22,500 bases of DNA from Prorocentrum cordatum (taxonomy: Eukaryota; Sar; Dinophyceae; Prorocentrales; Prorocentraceae), in assembly GCA_963575745.1 (NCBI GenBank), contig CAUYUJ010010398.1:1-22500 (forward strand), read 5' to 3'. Each line of letters starts with the position of its first letter. Positions within the stretch are counted from its first letter, which is position 1. The position numbers and the translations under genes are program-made. Positions 9,770-17,304 of this stretch are shown piece by piece. The notes under the pieces were generated by a model, which did no database searches, was not told the origin of the DNA, and was given only the letters and a program-made list of their open reading frames with translations.

Positions 9770-10771
9770 ATGGAGGCGCCTCCCGCGGCCACCGCAAGCC
9801 GCCGCAGGCCGCCGCGGAAGGCTGCCGCGCGTCGCGCGCAGTACACGAGGGCCGAGGCGCGCGCGTCAGAACACCTTCTGCGCGCCTTCGCAGCCCTCAC
9901 CAGCCATCGTGGCCGCCAGCCATCGCAGCTGGCCCAGGCGGTGGCCTCGGCGCTGGCGGCGGCGCCCACGCCCTCTGCGCAGCGGGGCGCAGCGGCCTCT
10001 CCCTCTCCGGATGCTGTCGCTCCCGGTGCCCATGGAGGCGACGCGGCGGCTGCAGTCCCCTCGTCTCCGCTGGCAGCGGGACCAGCGGCCATGGCTGCCG
10101 AGGCGGGCTTTCCAGTCCACGGGGTTCTCGGTCAGCGGCTGGCGGCAGCGGGCGACGACGTGGTGGTCCCGGAGGGCGAGTTCACCTCCCCCTCTGCCCC
10201 CCCCTCTGCACGGCCTCCTTTTCTTCCCCGCGGCACCCCAATCCCAGGCTTTCCGCCTAGGACGCGGGCGGAGGCTGATCCAGGCCCCAGCCCTGCCACT
10301 GCTCTAGGCCTCGCGCAGGGCTTATGCCCGCCACCATTTTTTCGGCAAGTCTCTGTACCTTCACGGCCGTCAAGGCCAGTACCACTCCCAGTACGCCCTG
10401 CAGCGCCAGCGCCGCCAGCACCTTCACGGCCGACAGGGCCGGTGCCAGTACCCTCACGCCAGCCAGAAGCAGTGCCAGTGTCAGTGCCGTCGCCAGTGCA
10501 GCCATCATGTACGCCACCGGGGATCACAGCAGCGGAGGCGAGGGCCTGCCGCGCGGTGCTGTCAGCCTCGAGTAATCTGTTCGCGGCCCCGCAGCAGTCA
10601 CAGGCAGACCCAGTGCCAGGGGCGCAGCTGCCGAGCCCCACTGTGCAGAGTCCGCCACGCCACGACGACTCTAGGCCCTTTTTCACCTGTACCCCAGCAC
10701 GTGCCGCCTTGGATGCAGCGGCCGCAGCGCGGCGCGTTGCCGCATCTGCCGCGCACCAGTCTCCGCCATAG
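9770..10771 (+). CDS. hypothetical Ala/Pro-rich protein
   Basis: A 333-codon ORF with a true ATG (9770) and TAG stop (10769-10771). I recognise no family. Codons in the first part end mostly in G or C, as expected for coding DNA here. Residues 1-25 are basic (RRRPPRKAAARR). Residues about 26-66 look helical (RAEARASEHLLRAFAALTSH, then QLAQAVASALAAA). Residues 68-150 are Ala-rich. From about 155 the protein is Pro-rich with degenerate PVPVPS-type repeats, and it ends in an Ala-rich helix. No signal peptide, membrane segment or catalytic motif is visible. It follows the 1.1 kb polypyrimidine tract, whose final CAG (9666-9668) could act as a splice or trans-splice acceptor. A fragment of a larger spliced gene, or a chance ORF in GC-rich DNA, remains possible. 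Confidence 0.45.
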   Translation: MEAPPAATASRRRPPRKAAARRAQYTRAEARASEHLLRAFAALTSHRGRQPSQLAQAVASALAAAPTPSAQRGAAASPSPDAVAPGAHGGDAAAAVPSSPLAAGPAAMAAEAGFPVHGVLGQRLAAAGDDVVVPEGEFTSPSAPPSARPPFLPRGTPIPGFPPRTRAEADPGPSPATALGLAQGLCPPPFFRQVSVPSRPSRPVPLPVRPAAPAPPAPSRPTGPVPVPSRQPEAVPVSVPSPVQPSCTPPGITAAEARACRAVLSASSNLFAAPQQSQADPVPGAQLPSPTVQSPPRHDDSRPFFTCTPARAALDAAAAARRVAASAAHQSPP

Positions 10772-10812
10772 GCGGCTCGAGTCACCAGCCATCCTCCAGA
10801 GCTCAGCCAGTT

Positions 10813-10832
10813 TTTCCCGCCGAAGGCGGAAA
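10813..10832 (+). other. short hairpin downstream of the hypothetical ORF
   Basis: TTTCC(C)GCC and GGCGGAAA pair across a GAA loop, giving an 8-bp stem with one bulged C. It lies 42 bases after the stop of the ORF at 9770. Its role is unknown; it may be chance. Confidence 0.3.
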
Positions 10833-10933
10833 GCCAGAGCACGGAGGGGGATGGGCAGGTATGGCAGTTTTTTGCGGCAGGTCTGGCTGCCCTCTCTGGC
10901 CTTCGCGCACAGCTACTTTGCACAGCTCGGCCT

Positions 10934-11382
10934 CTCCTGAAAGACGGGGTGGAGCCCACATGGGAGGGGTCGGCCACGCCCTCCTGAAAGACGGGGTCGA
11001 GCCCACATGGGAGGGTGTGGTGCCAGCGCCAACTGGCTTCGGACCTTTTTCGCGGGCCGGCAAGGCAGCAATCTCTGGCACTTGCGAACAGCTACTCTGT
11101 ACAGCACCAGGCCCCTCCTGAAAGACGGGGTCGAGCCCACATGGGAGGGGTCGCCCGGGCCCTCCTGAAAGACGGGGTCGAGCCCACATGGGAGGGCTCG
11201 GCGCTGGCATTTTGAAGGCCAGCAAGCAGCCCTGGCTTCTTCCTACCCAGCGCGGCCTCGTGGCACACCTTCCACTGCTTACTTGTATAGCCCCAGGCCT
11301 CTCCTGAAAGACGGGGTCGAGCCCACATGGGAGGGGCCTGCCGTGCCCTCTTGAAATACGGGGTCGAGCCCACATGGGAGGG
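10934..11382 (+). repeat. higher-order tandem repeat: pairs of a 35-bp motif at 47-bp spacing, three units
   Basis: Six copies of a 35-bp motif start at 10934, 10981, 11115, 11162, 11301 and 11348. The motif begins CTCCTGAAAGACGGGGT and ends CCCACATGGGAGGG. Copies come in pairs exactly 47 bases apart, and pairs recur every 181 and 186 bases. The inter-pair DNA is also related (GCCCTGGCTT, CAGCGCGGCCTC and an ACAGCTACT-like block), so the real unit is about 183 bp and extends somewhat beyond both listed ends. Most copies can fold with CCCTCC pairing to GGAGGG. The minus strand reads as repeating SHVGSTPSFRRA or PPMWARPRLSGG, but no complete gene is evident. The last copy is the most diverged (CTCTTGAAATACGGGGT). 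Confidence 0.9.
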
Positions 11383-11881
11383 CGCGGCACTCGCGCACGG
11401 CACGCAAGCACACAGGCCCTGGCTTTTTCACCGCAGCGCGGCCTCACGGGGAACCCCCGCCCTTCTCCAGTCCAGTACTCCTCCCCTGGAGGTTTGGACA
11501 GCCGCACGGCGGCCTGGCCAATTTGGCCCTCCTTCCAGCTCTTCCCTCTCCTTCAGCCGACCGCAACCTGGACGGCACACCTAAGCAGGTTTCTCCTTTT
11601 TCCAGCCTTGTACTGCTCTTTGCCTCGAGGGCTGCCCTGCTATGGGCAACGAAGCAGGGCTCCGCTGATGTCTCTCTTCGCACGGAGCTGCAAACTCCTC
11701 CTCTCTCTTTCTGATTCCTCTCTTCCCCTCCAGCAGCGCCAATACCTCTCTCCCGACAGTTTTCGGGACGAGAGCGGAAGCAGCTCAGCGTCCATGTTTT
11801 CGGGTTTCTCGTGTGCAGCCTGTGCCAGTCCTGTTGGCCTCAGCGCTCAAGCTACTTGCAACGAGCTCAGTGCAGTCAAAA
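11383..11881. other. unassigned region between repeats
   Basis: About 500 bases with no convincing gene. The first part is a diverged continuation of the 183-bp unit (GCAAGCACACAGGCCCTGGC at 11403-11422, then GCAGCGCGGCCTC). A small palindrome, GGCCAATTTGGCC, lies at 11516-11528. The open plus frame through it continues into the CTC tract and is not supported. Confidence 0.4.
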
Positions 11882-11955
11882 AGCCTCCCTCCTCCCTCCT
11901 CCCTCCTCCCTCCTCCCTCCTCCCTCCTCCCTCCTCCCTCCTCCCTCCTCCCTCC
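11882..11955 (+). repeat. heptanucleotide array (CCTCCCT)n
   Basis: About ten near-perfect copies of CCTCCCT form a clean period of 7, distinct from the triplet CTC repeat that follows directly. Perfection of the copies suggests recent expansion. Confidence 0.92.
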
Positions 11956-12141
11956 TCCTCCTCCTCCTCCTCTCCCCCCTCCTCCTCCTTCTCCTCCTCC
12001 TCCTCCTCCTCTCCTCCCTCCTCCTCCTCCTCCTCCTCCTCCTCCTCCTCCTCCTCCTCCTCCTCCTCCTCCTCCTCCTCCTCCTCCTCCTCCTCCTCCT
12101 CCTCCTCCTCCTCCTCCCCCTCCTCCTCCTCCTCCTCCTCC
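11956..12141 (+). repeat. polypyrimidine microsatellite (CTC)n
   Basis: An almost pure CTC triplet run on the plus strand, with a long uninterrupted block at about 12017-12115. Poly-Ser, poly-Leu and poly-Pro frames on the plus strand and poly-Gly on the minus strand are repeat artefacts, unless the minus-strand Gly run extends the neighbouring exon candidate. Confidence 0.96.
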
Positions 12142-12237
12142 GTCGTCGGCGCCGCCTGGCGCGCCGTCCAGCTCCGGCAGGCTGAGCTCGGGCATCTCGG
12201 AGTCGTCCGACCGCTGCCTGCTCAGCGGGATGTCCTC
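12142..12237 (-). CDS. possible exon, minus strand, acidic peptide
   Basis: On the minus strand this stretch reads DIPLSRQRSDDSEMPELSLP followed by ELDGAPGGADD, with nearly every codon ending in G or C. The opposite frames lack this codon bias. Directly upstream (minus strand) is a pyrimidine run ending CCCTTCCCCAAGAG, which resembles a 3' splice site. Downstream the frame runs into the repeat as poly-Gly. No family is recognised, and neither a start nor a matching donor is identified. It is listed as a weak exon candidate on composition alone. Confidence 0.3.
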
Positions 12238-12672
12238 TTGGGGAAGGGGGGGGGCAGCGCAGGCGTACAGTGTGCTGAACAACATCACGGGGGTGTTTCT
12301 CAACTTTCGGCCGCTGGGGGCCCTCGCGGGGCCCCAGGGCCGTCAAAAGACGACCAGGTAATGGAACGCTTGGGCCTGCTGTGGAAAGCAATGGCCGAAA
12401 CCTGTTGGTGTCATCATGGTGCAATTCATGAGATTACGTCCTGGCCGAAAGGCTCCATGAATTCAGGCTCTTGCCACAAGTTTCGACAGCTCTCGTGCCG
12501 CCGGCGATACGATGCGGGGAAGAACGGGCCCCTGGGCAAGGGTCAGAACTTCGGGAGACGCCGCGTGGAGCAAACGCAAGACGTCAGATGTCTGGGACCA
12601 GGCCGCGGATGGATCGATCGAGCTGGCGGGCCCCTGTCTGCGCAGCGGGCGCCCCAGACGCCACCACCAGGC

Positions 12673-12780
12673 CCAGCCAGGGCCGGGGCCGTCCTGGGCC
12701 CTGGCACGGCGTGCACGCCCTCCCGGCCGAGGCCAGGGAGATCTGTGCACCATCCTGGGGCCCAGGATGGCCCTGGCTGG
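12673..12780. repeat. cluster of nested inverted repeats
   Basis: Three perfect palindromic elements lie within 108 bases. A 12-bp inverted repeat has arms CCAGCCAGGGCC (12673-12684) and GGCCCTGGCTGG (12769-12780). Inside it are GGCGTGCACGCC (12709-12720) and a 10-bp stem with a 1-base centre, CCATCCTGGG and CCCAGGATGG (12750-12770). The block could extrude as a cruciform or form a strong RNA hairpin. No gene was found around it (12250-13010). Confidence 0.8.
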
Positions 12781-13008
12781 CCACTGTGGCGTGGGTGACG
12801 TCCGCGGGCTGTCCTCGTCCACTGGGCCACTGCGCGCGCCTCGCGGAGTTCGCCAAAACTGTGCGGAGCCTGGCAGCGCACAGCAACCTGCAACGAATCC
12901 CACCCACCCCACGAGGGGCGCCGACCGAAGGCGCGGAAGCGCAGGAGGACGATCCGATTCTCCTCCGCCTCCTCCTCGGCCAAGGAAGAGGACCTCCTTC
13001 CAACCAAT

Positions 13009-13012
<4 letters not shown>

Positions 13013-13049
<37 letters not shown>
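13013..13049. repeat. (AT)n microsatellite
   Basis: About 18 uninterrupted AT dinucleotides, striking in otherwise GC-rich DNA. It is followed by GATC-rich sequence (GATCCTCGATCCTGAATC). The stretch from here to about 13366 has no gene that I can support. Confidence 0.98.
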
Positions 13050-13051
<2 letters not shown>

Positions 13052-13366
13052 TCCTCGATCCTGAATCTAAGATCGATGCGAAAGTTCTACTGAAGGGAAT
13101 CCCACCGGTCCTTCCGGGCGTGAGTGGTTGATGGCGTGTAAGATTCCAACCCGCTTCTTCCCCTTCGAGGAGAGGTTTACCCCTCCCCCTACCACCTCCT
13201 CCTGGACATGGGCCAGGGGGTTCGCAACCCGTGGATCGTCCCCAAGATGGCCTCAGCGAGACGGCAAAACGGATTATCTTTACAAGAGTGTTTGACCCAT
13301 GTGGGCCTCCTGGGGGGCTGCAGTTTACTATCCCCCCCTTCTTTGATCGATATCCTCAAACACGGC

Positions 13367-13620
13367 CCCAAGATGGTCGCGAGATGGCCCCGAGGCACCC
13401 AAGGGGGCCCCAAGAGGCACCCAGAATGCCCCAAGAGGCCTCCAAGAGGTCCCCAAGAGACCCTCAAGAGGAGGTCCCAAGAGGCTCCAAGAAACTCCTC
13501 TGGGGCACCATAAACGCTCCAAGAGGCCTCTGAGACCGTCCAGAAACTCCCAAGATGCTCCAAGAGGACTCATTGACTCTTTGAAGAGACATCCGAAGAG
13601 ACTCCAAGAAGTATCCAAGA
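13367..13620. repeat. degenerate 11-bp minisatellite, CCAAGAGG core
   Basis: The core CCAAGAGGNCC recurs, with CAAGAG at 13411, 13432, 13443, 13454, 13465 and 13478, mostly 11 bases apart, and looser copies to about 13612. The minus strand reads as repeating LLGPLGG-like residues, a repeat artefact. No gene is supported here. Confidence 0.85.
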
Positions 13621-13639
13621 GGCTTCTGGCCAGTCTACT

Positions 13640-13756
13640 CCCCCTCCTCCTCCTCCTCTTCCTCCTCCACCTCCTCCTCCTGCTCCTCCTCCTCTTTCTC
13701 GTCCTCCTCCTCTTCCTTATCCCGAATCCTCCTCGTCCCTCCTCTGTCCCCCCCCT
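13640..13756 (+). repeat. polypyrimidine tract (CTC/TCC)n
   Basis: About 115 bases, mostly C/T on the plus strand, with CTC triplets, ending CCCCCCCTTAG (TAG at 13757-13759). That end resembles a splice acceptor. It precedes the decayed coding-repeat array. A weak leader-like AGCCATCTTG lies at 13777-13786. Confidence 0.93.
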
Positions 13757-13917
13757 TAGGCCAGAGCTGTAGTCGCAGCCATCTTGCCCCCTTTCGGCGC
13801 ACTGTGACTCCCCGGCTTGAGCCCATGCGCGCCGCGCTCATGGGCGTGGCGCCCGCTCGCATGCGCGACCGCGCAGCTGACCTGCGATCAGGCACGAGCC
13901 TTACGCATGTGGATCCA

Positions 13918-15235
13918 CCTCGCTGGACTGCTCCAAGGTGCCTGGCATCTTCACGGAGCTGCCGACCGCCTCCGACGACTCATTACCACTGCGGCTACGG
14001 CTACAGCAGCGCGGCGCTGGCACAGGCGACGGAGAACTACGAGGTGCAAGGCATCCTCACGGGGCTGACTTCGCCTACGAGAATTACCCCTTTCTCCACT
14101 GCAGCGCGTCCCTGGCGTAGGCTGCTGCGTCCAAGCTCAAACATTCGGCGGAATGCTGCGAAATGCTGGGCGTCTCCACGGGGCCGTTCGCCTGCGAGGA
14201 TATCTTCCGCTACTGCATCGCGCCCCTTTCGCAGGCGGCTGCGTCCCAGCTCAGCTGCACGGCGGAATGCTACGAGGTACCAAAAATCTTCACTTCACGG
14301 GGTTGCTGTTCATCTACGACCACTGCCCTCTCCGCTGCGGCGACGTGGCCCAAGCGGCGGCCTCCAAGCTCAGCCACACGACGGAATGCTACGAGCTGCC
14401 GGGCATCTCCACAAGACTGCAGCTCGCCTACGAGGACGATCCCTTCCGCTACTGCAGCGCGTCCTTGGCGCAGGCGGCGGCGTCCAAGCTCAGCCATGCA
14501 GCGGTGTGCTACGAGGGGCAGGGCATATCCACGGGGCCGTGGATCACGTACGTTGCCCCGTCCACTACTGCAGCGTGTCCCTGGCACAGGCGTCGGCTTC
14601 CGAGCTGAGCCACGCGGTTGAGTGCTGCGAAGTGCTGGGCATCTTCACGGGGTTGCCTTTCGCCTGCGCGGTCACGGGCTGCTGTGTCGTCTACTTCTAT
14701 CGGCATTCCACCTCTGTGCAATGCTGCAAGTGCCGGGCATTTTCGCGGGGCTGCCGTTCGCATTCGTGGATTTACCCCTTCCGCTATGCCAGCCCGTCCC
14801 TTGCGCAGGTGACGGCGTCCAAGCTCAGCCATAGGGTGGAGTGTTACCAGGTGCAGGACATCTTCATCGATCATGAGGCTGCTGTTCACCGGCGACTACA
14901 CTTTCCTCTGCAGCAGCGCGCCTCTTGCGCAAATGACGACTTCCAAACTCAGCCATACAACGGAGGGCTACGAAGTGCCAGGCATCTCCGGGGGGGCTGC
15001 CGTTCTCCCAATTACGAGGACAACCCTCTCTGCTACTGCAGCGCGTCCCTGGCGCAGGCGGCCGCGTCCCAGCTCAGCTACTCGGCGCTACGGCAGCGCG
15101 TCCCTGGCGATGGCAGCAGCTTCCAAGCTCAGTCATATGGCTGAGTGATAGGTGGTGCTGGGCATCTTCATGGACATGACGTTCGCCTACGCGGACTGCC
15201 CACAGCCTCTGCATTTCGTGAGCTACGATGCGATC
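13918..15235 (+). repeat. decayed tandem array of a ~120-bp (40-residue) coding-like unit
   Basis: About ten or eleven diverged units, with successive starts near 14102, 14216, 14337, 14455, 14570, 14789, 14912 and 15035 (mostly 114-123 bases apart). The consensus translates to 40 residues, including YEDDPFRYCSASLAQAAASK, LSHTAECYEVP and GIFTGLPFA. Consensus codons end mostly in G or C, so the ancestor looks protein-coding. The units fall in all three plus frames (3, 3, 2, 2, 1, 1, 2, 1, 2 along the array), and at least two are partly deleted, so no present frame encodes the repeat. Each unit has two or three cysteines. I do not recognise the family. Alternatives are a noncoding satellite, or a spliced gene in which some indels lie at introns. 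Confidence 0.75.
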
Positions 15236-17141
15236 TGCCCCGCTGGCGCGCCCCTTGGGCATCGGTCTAATCTCTCGAATTCCCCGCGTCTGGCGGTTTG
15301 CACTTAGTTCGGTGGCTCCCCGCCACGGTATCCGGCCTCTCTGTGAGCTGTCTTGCTCCCTCTCTGGGAATCAATTTCTGCCTCGGTGCAGCTTCCCGCA
15401 AGTCGTTTTAGAGGTCATAGACCTCCGACGTGCCTCCTATCACTGTGCAGTTCCGCGTTCCTCTTTTTGTCGCTTGTCTGGTGGCCTCAGTCGGTGTCAG
15501 TGACAGTATCTCGTTGCTTGAACATGTCTTTACTTGAACCTGCCTTTGTGCAGCTGTGGTGGGCGGCATTGACCGCCACACTCTCTTTTCTGTGCTGATG
15601 GCATCGCATAAATCTTGCCGCTTATCCGCACGCTTCCTACAGGCTGACGATGAGCATTTCATCCAAATCCAGATCGCCCTCCCCATCCCGGGTACGACGG
15701 CTTCCCCAACCCCTAATTTCACTGCGAGCTCCTGCACATCCCTGATCAAGGCAACTAGCCTGCGCATCGTTTCTGGATGGGCTGGTGGGGTTACGCTTTT
15801 TTGATCGCGACCGTAGCGACAAATCGATCGGCGTCAAGTCAACGCGCAGCTTACGAGCAGCGGGCTAAATTAGGCCCTCAGCGAACAGGACTGGTGGGGT
15901 TACGCGAAACGTCTAGATGTTTCAGCCGTTTCTTGGGAGGACGCCTGGGGATCGCTCGTGGGCGGCTGGACTTCGTTGGATCACTCTCAACACAAGCGCC
16001 CCTGGGGAGGTCTGGGGGGTGGGCATTCTTGATGGGGAAGGGACCGCCGAAGGAAGGCGTGTAAAACGACCTGTGGAATGATGTGGAATGGTTATCCACA
16101 GTGAGACATTCTGCAATTTTGAGTCGCGACGACGTCGAAGCTGGTTTCTGACACCGCGTGGATCGTCTAACCTCGCACGATCGCGGCTTTCTGCTTGCGC
16201 GGAGCGCTCGACATCGGCCGATTCGGGACCACTGGAGCCGCTCGACTACGAACGCCCCCGCTGGGACCAGGGCCGCGTCGACACGACACCTGCCTGCCGC
16301 AGCTGCGCGCCACGCGCCGCCCGCCCTCGAGCCGACAGCCCTGGAAAGGGCCACCGTGAGCTCCTCTGGCCCAGGCCGCGGAGCCTGATGCTCATCCCGA
16401 CCCCGTGGGTGACCTCGGACAAGCGTGTCCAGACTAACGGTGGATAGCTGCTGCCCAGGGCAACTCCGGCTGGGGCCACGGCGGCGCGAATGTGGCTTCT
16501 GGGCGGCCGCAACAGACATCCAAGGCACGCCTCGGAGCAGCCATCCAAGGTATGCCACTCAGCGCACGACGCGCGGACACATCGCGACGGCCCTTTAAAA
16601 TCGGGTGTGTGGCCGCCCATTTGAGAGTGCGGAGGAGAAGGGCCGTGCGATCATCGTGCAGTCATCCTACACACTTGGAGATCCATGCACGTGCGTGTAT
16701 GCTATACACAACTCGCTCAAACAGCTCACCGTGAGCTCAAATTACACCTGCAGGTAGCTTCGAAGCGAAGCGCAGGTGCGCGCTCACGAGCCCCTCGGCA
16801 GAAAGTCCGGGACACACGAGATACAACGAGCCGAGGATCAGATCCCTCCCACGGTTAGAGGCTGCTGTCGCATGCAGAGTTGCTGTGACGCGAGAGCGGT
16901 AAGCCAGAAATCCCGACCTTGCATCGAGACTCGGAGGCGGCGGGGGGTGTCTAAGTTGGTGGGAGCCTCCGAAAATCTGCCAGGAGGGGGAATGACGCCA
17001 AAGTCTGTCAAAATCGGGCACAAGACCCCGCCTGGGGGTGCATCTGGCGCAATTGTTTACCCTGGATCCGTTTCTGACGGACCCAAACTCCGAAAATGGC
17101 CCCCAGAGGCCGACACTGACAAAAACTGATAGGCCTGTTTT
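15236..17141. other. gene-poor region
   Basis: About 1.9 kb in which I see no supported gene, RNA or mobile element. The longest frame is on the minus strand (15878-16558), but it starts on GTG and has no recognisable domain. Composition is mixed and less GC-rich in places. Local features are a 15-bp direct repeat (15782 and 15891) and a small palindrome, GCTTCGAAGC, at 16757-16766. Confidence 0.5.
15782..15905. repeat. 15-bp direct repeat flanking a 94-bp segment
   Basis: CTGGTGGGGTTACGC occurs at 15782-15796 and again at 15891-15905, exactly. The segment between has no terminal inverted repeats or coding frame. It could be a target-site duplication around a small insertion, or a local duplication. 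Confidence 0.5.
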
Positions 17142-17269
17142 CCACCACCACCACCACCATAAGTTGGAGGGAGAGGGGGTCCTACTCCTCCCCCTCCTCC
17201 TCCTCCTCCTCCTCCTCCTTCTCCTCCTCCTCCTCCTCCTCCTCCTCCTCCTCCTCCTCCTCCTCCGCT
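17142..17269 (+). repeat. (CCA)6 and polypyrimidine (CTC)n upstream of the plus-strand LINE
   Basis: Six CCA triplets (17142-17159) are followed, after a short GA-rich gap, by an almost pure CTC tract (about 17185-17267). The tract ends CCGCTCAG, with CAG at 17270-17272, a good match to polypyrimidine-plus-AG acceptor context. The relic leader of the plus-strand LINE begins 10 bases later. Confidence 0.95.
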
Positions 17270-17282
17270 CAGGCAACGCTGA

Positions 17283-17298
17283 CCGGAGCCATTTTGGC
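17283..17298 (+). other. relic dinoflagellate spliced leader (DinoSL) at the 5' end of the plus-strand LINE
   Basis: CCGGAGCCATTTTGGC matches the first 16 bases of the DinoSL core at 15 positions (T to G at the fourth). The last bases of the leader have decayed to GAGG. It lies directly upstream of the ORF1 frame and just downstream of a polypyrimidine tract ending in CAG. A chance match this long at this position is unlikely. Confidence 0.72.
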
Positions 17299-17304
17299 GA
17301 GGTG

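Noticed and set aside
8524-10260. 578-codon plus-strand ORF (and similar long Ser/Pro/Leu, Gly or Glu/Arg frames at 1789-2541, 11374-12798 and on the minus strand)
   Set aside because: They are produced by stop-free CTC/GAG triplet repeats; the sequence outside the repeats has no domain or codon pattern in these frames.
10934-11382. CRISPR-like array
   Set aside because: Repeats are of plausible length, but spacing alternates between 12 and about 100 bases, the spacers are themselves related, and no cas genes are present. It is a eukaryotic higher-order repeat.
11882-11955. Interstitial telomere repeat (period 7)
   Set aside because: The unit CCTCCCT differs from the CCCTAAA-type telomere repeat at several bases and merges into CTC microsatellite; simple slippage is enough.
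13208-13618. Overlapping frames on both strands at 13.2-13.6 kb (Leu/Gly or Pro/Arg-rich)
   Set aside because: They are translations of the 11-bp CCAAGAGG minisatellite and lack any domain.
16092-16100. Perfect DnaA box TTATCCACA
   Set aside because: A single 9-base match in what appears to be eukaryotic nuclear DNA, with no replication genes or further boxes; expected by chance.
15878-16558. 226-codon minus-strand ORF
   Set aside because: It starts on GTG, has no recognisable domain or coding-like codon pattern, and lies in a gene-poor region.
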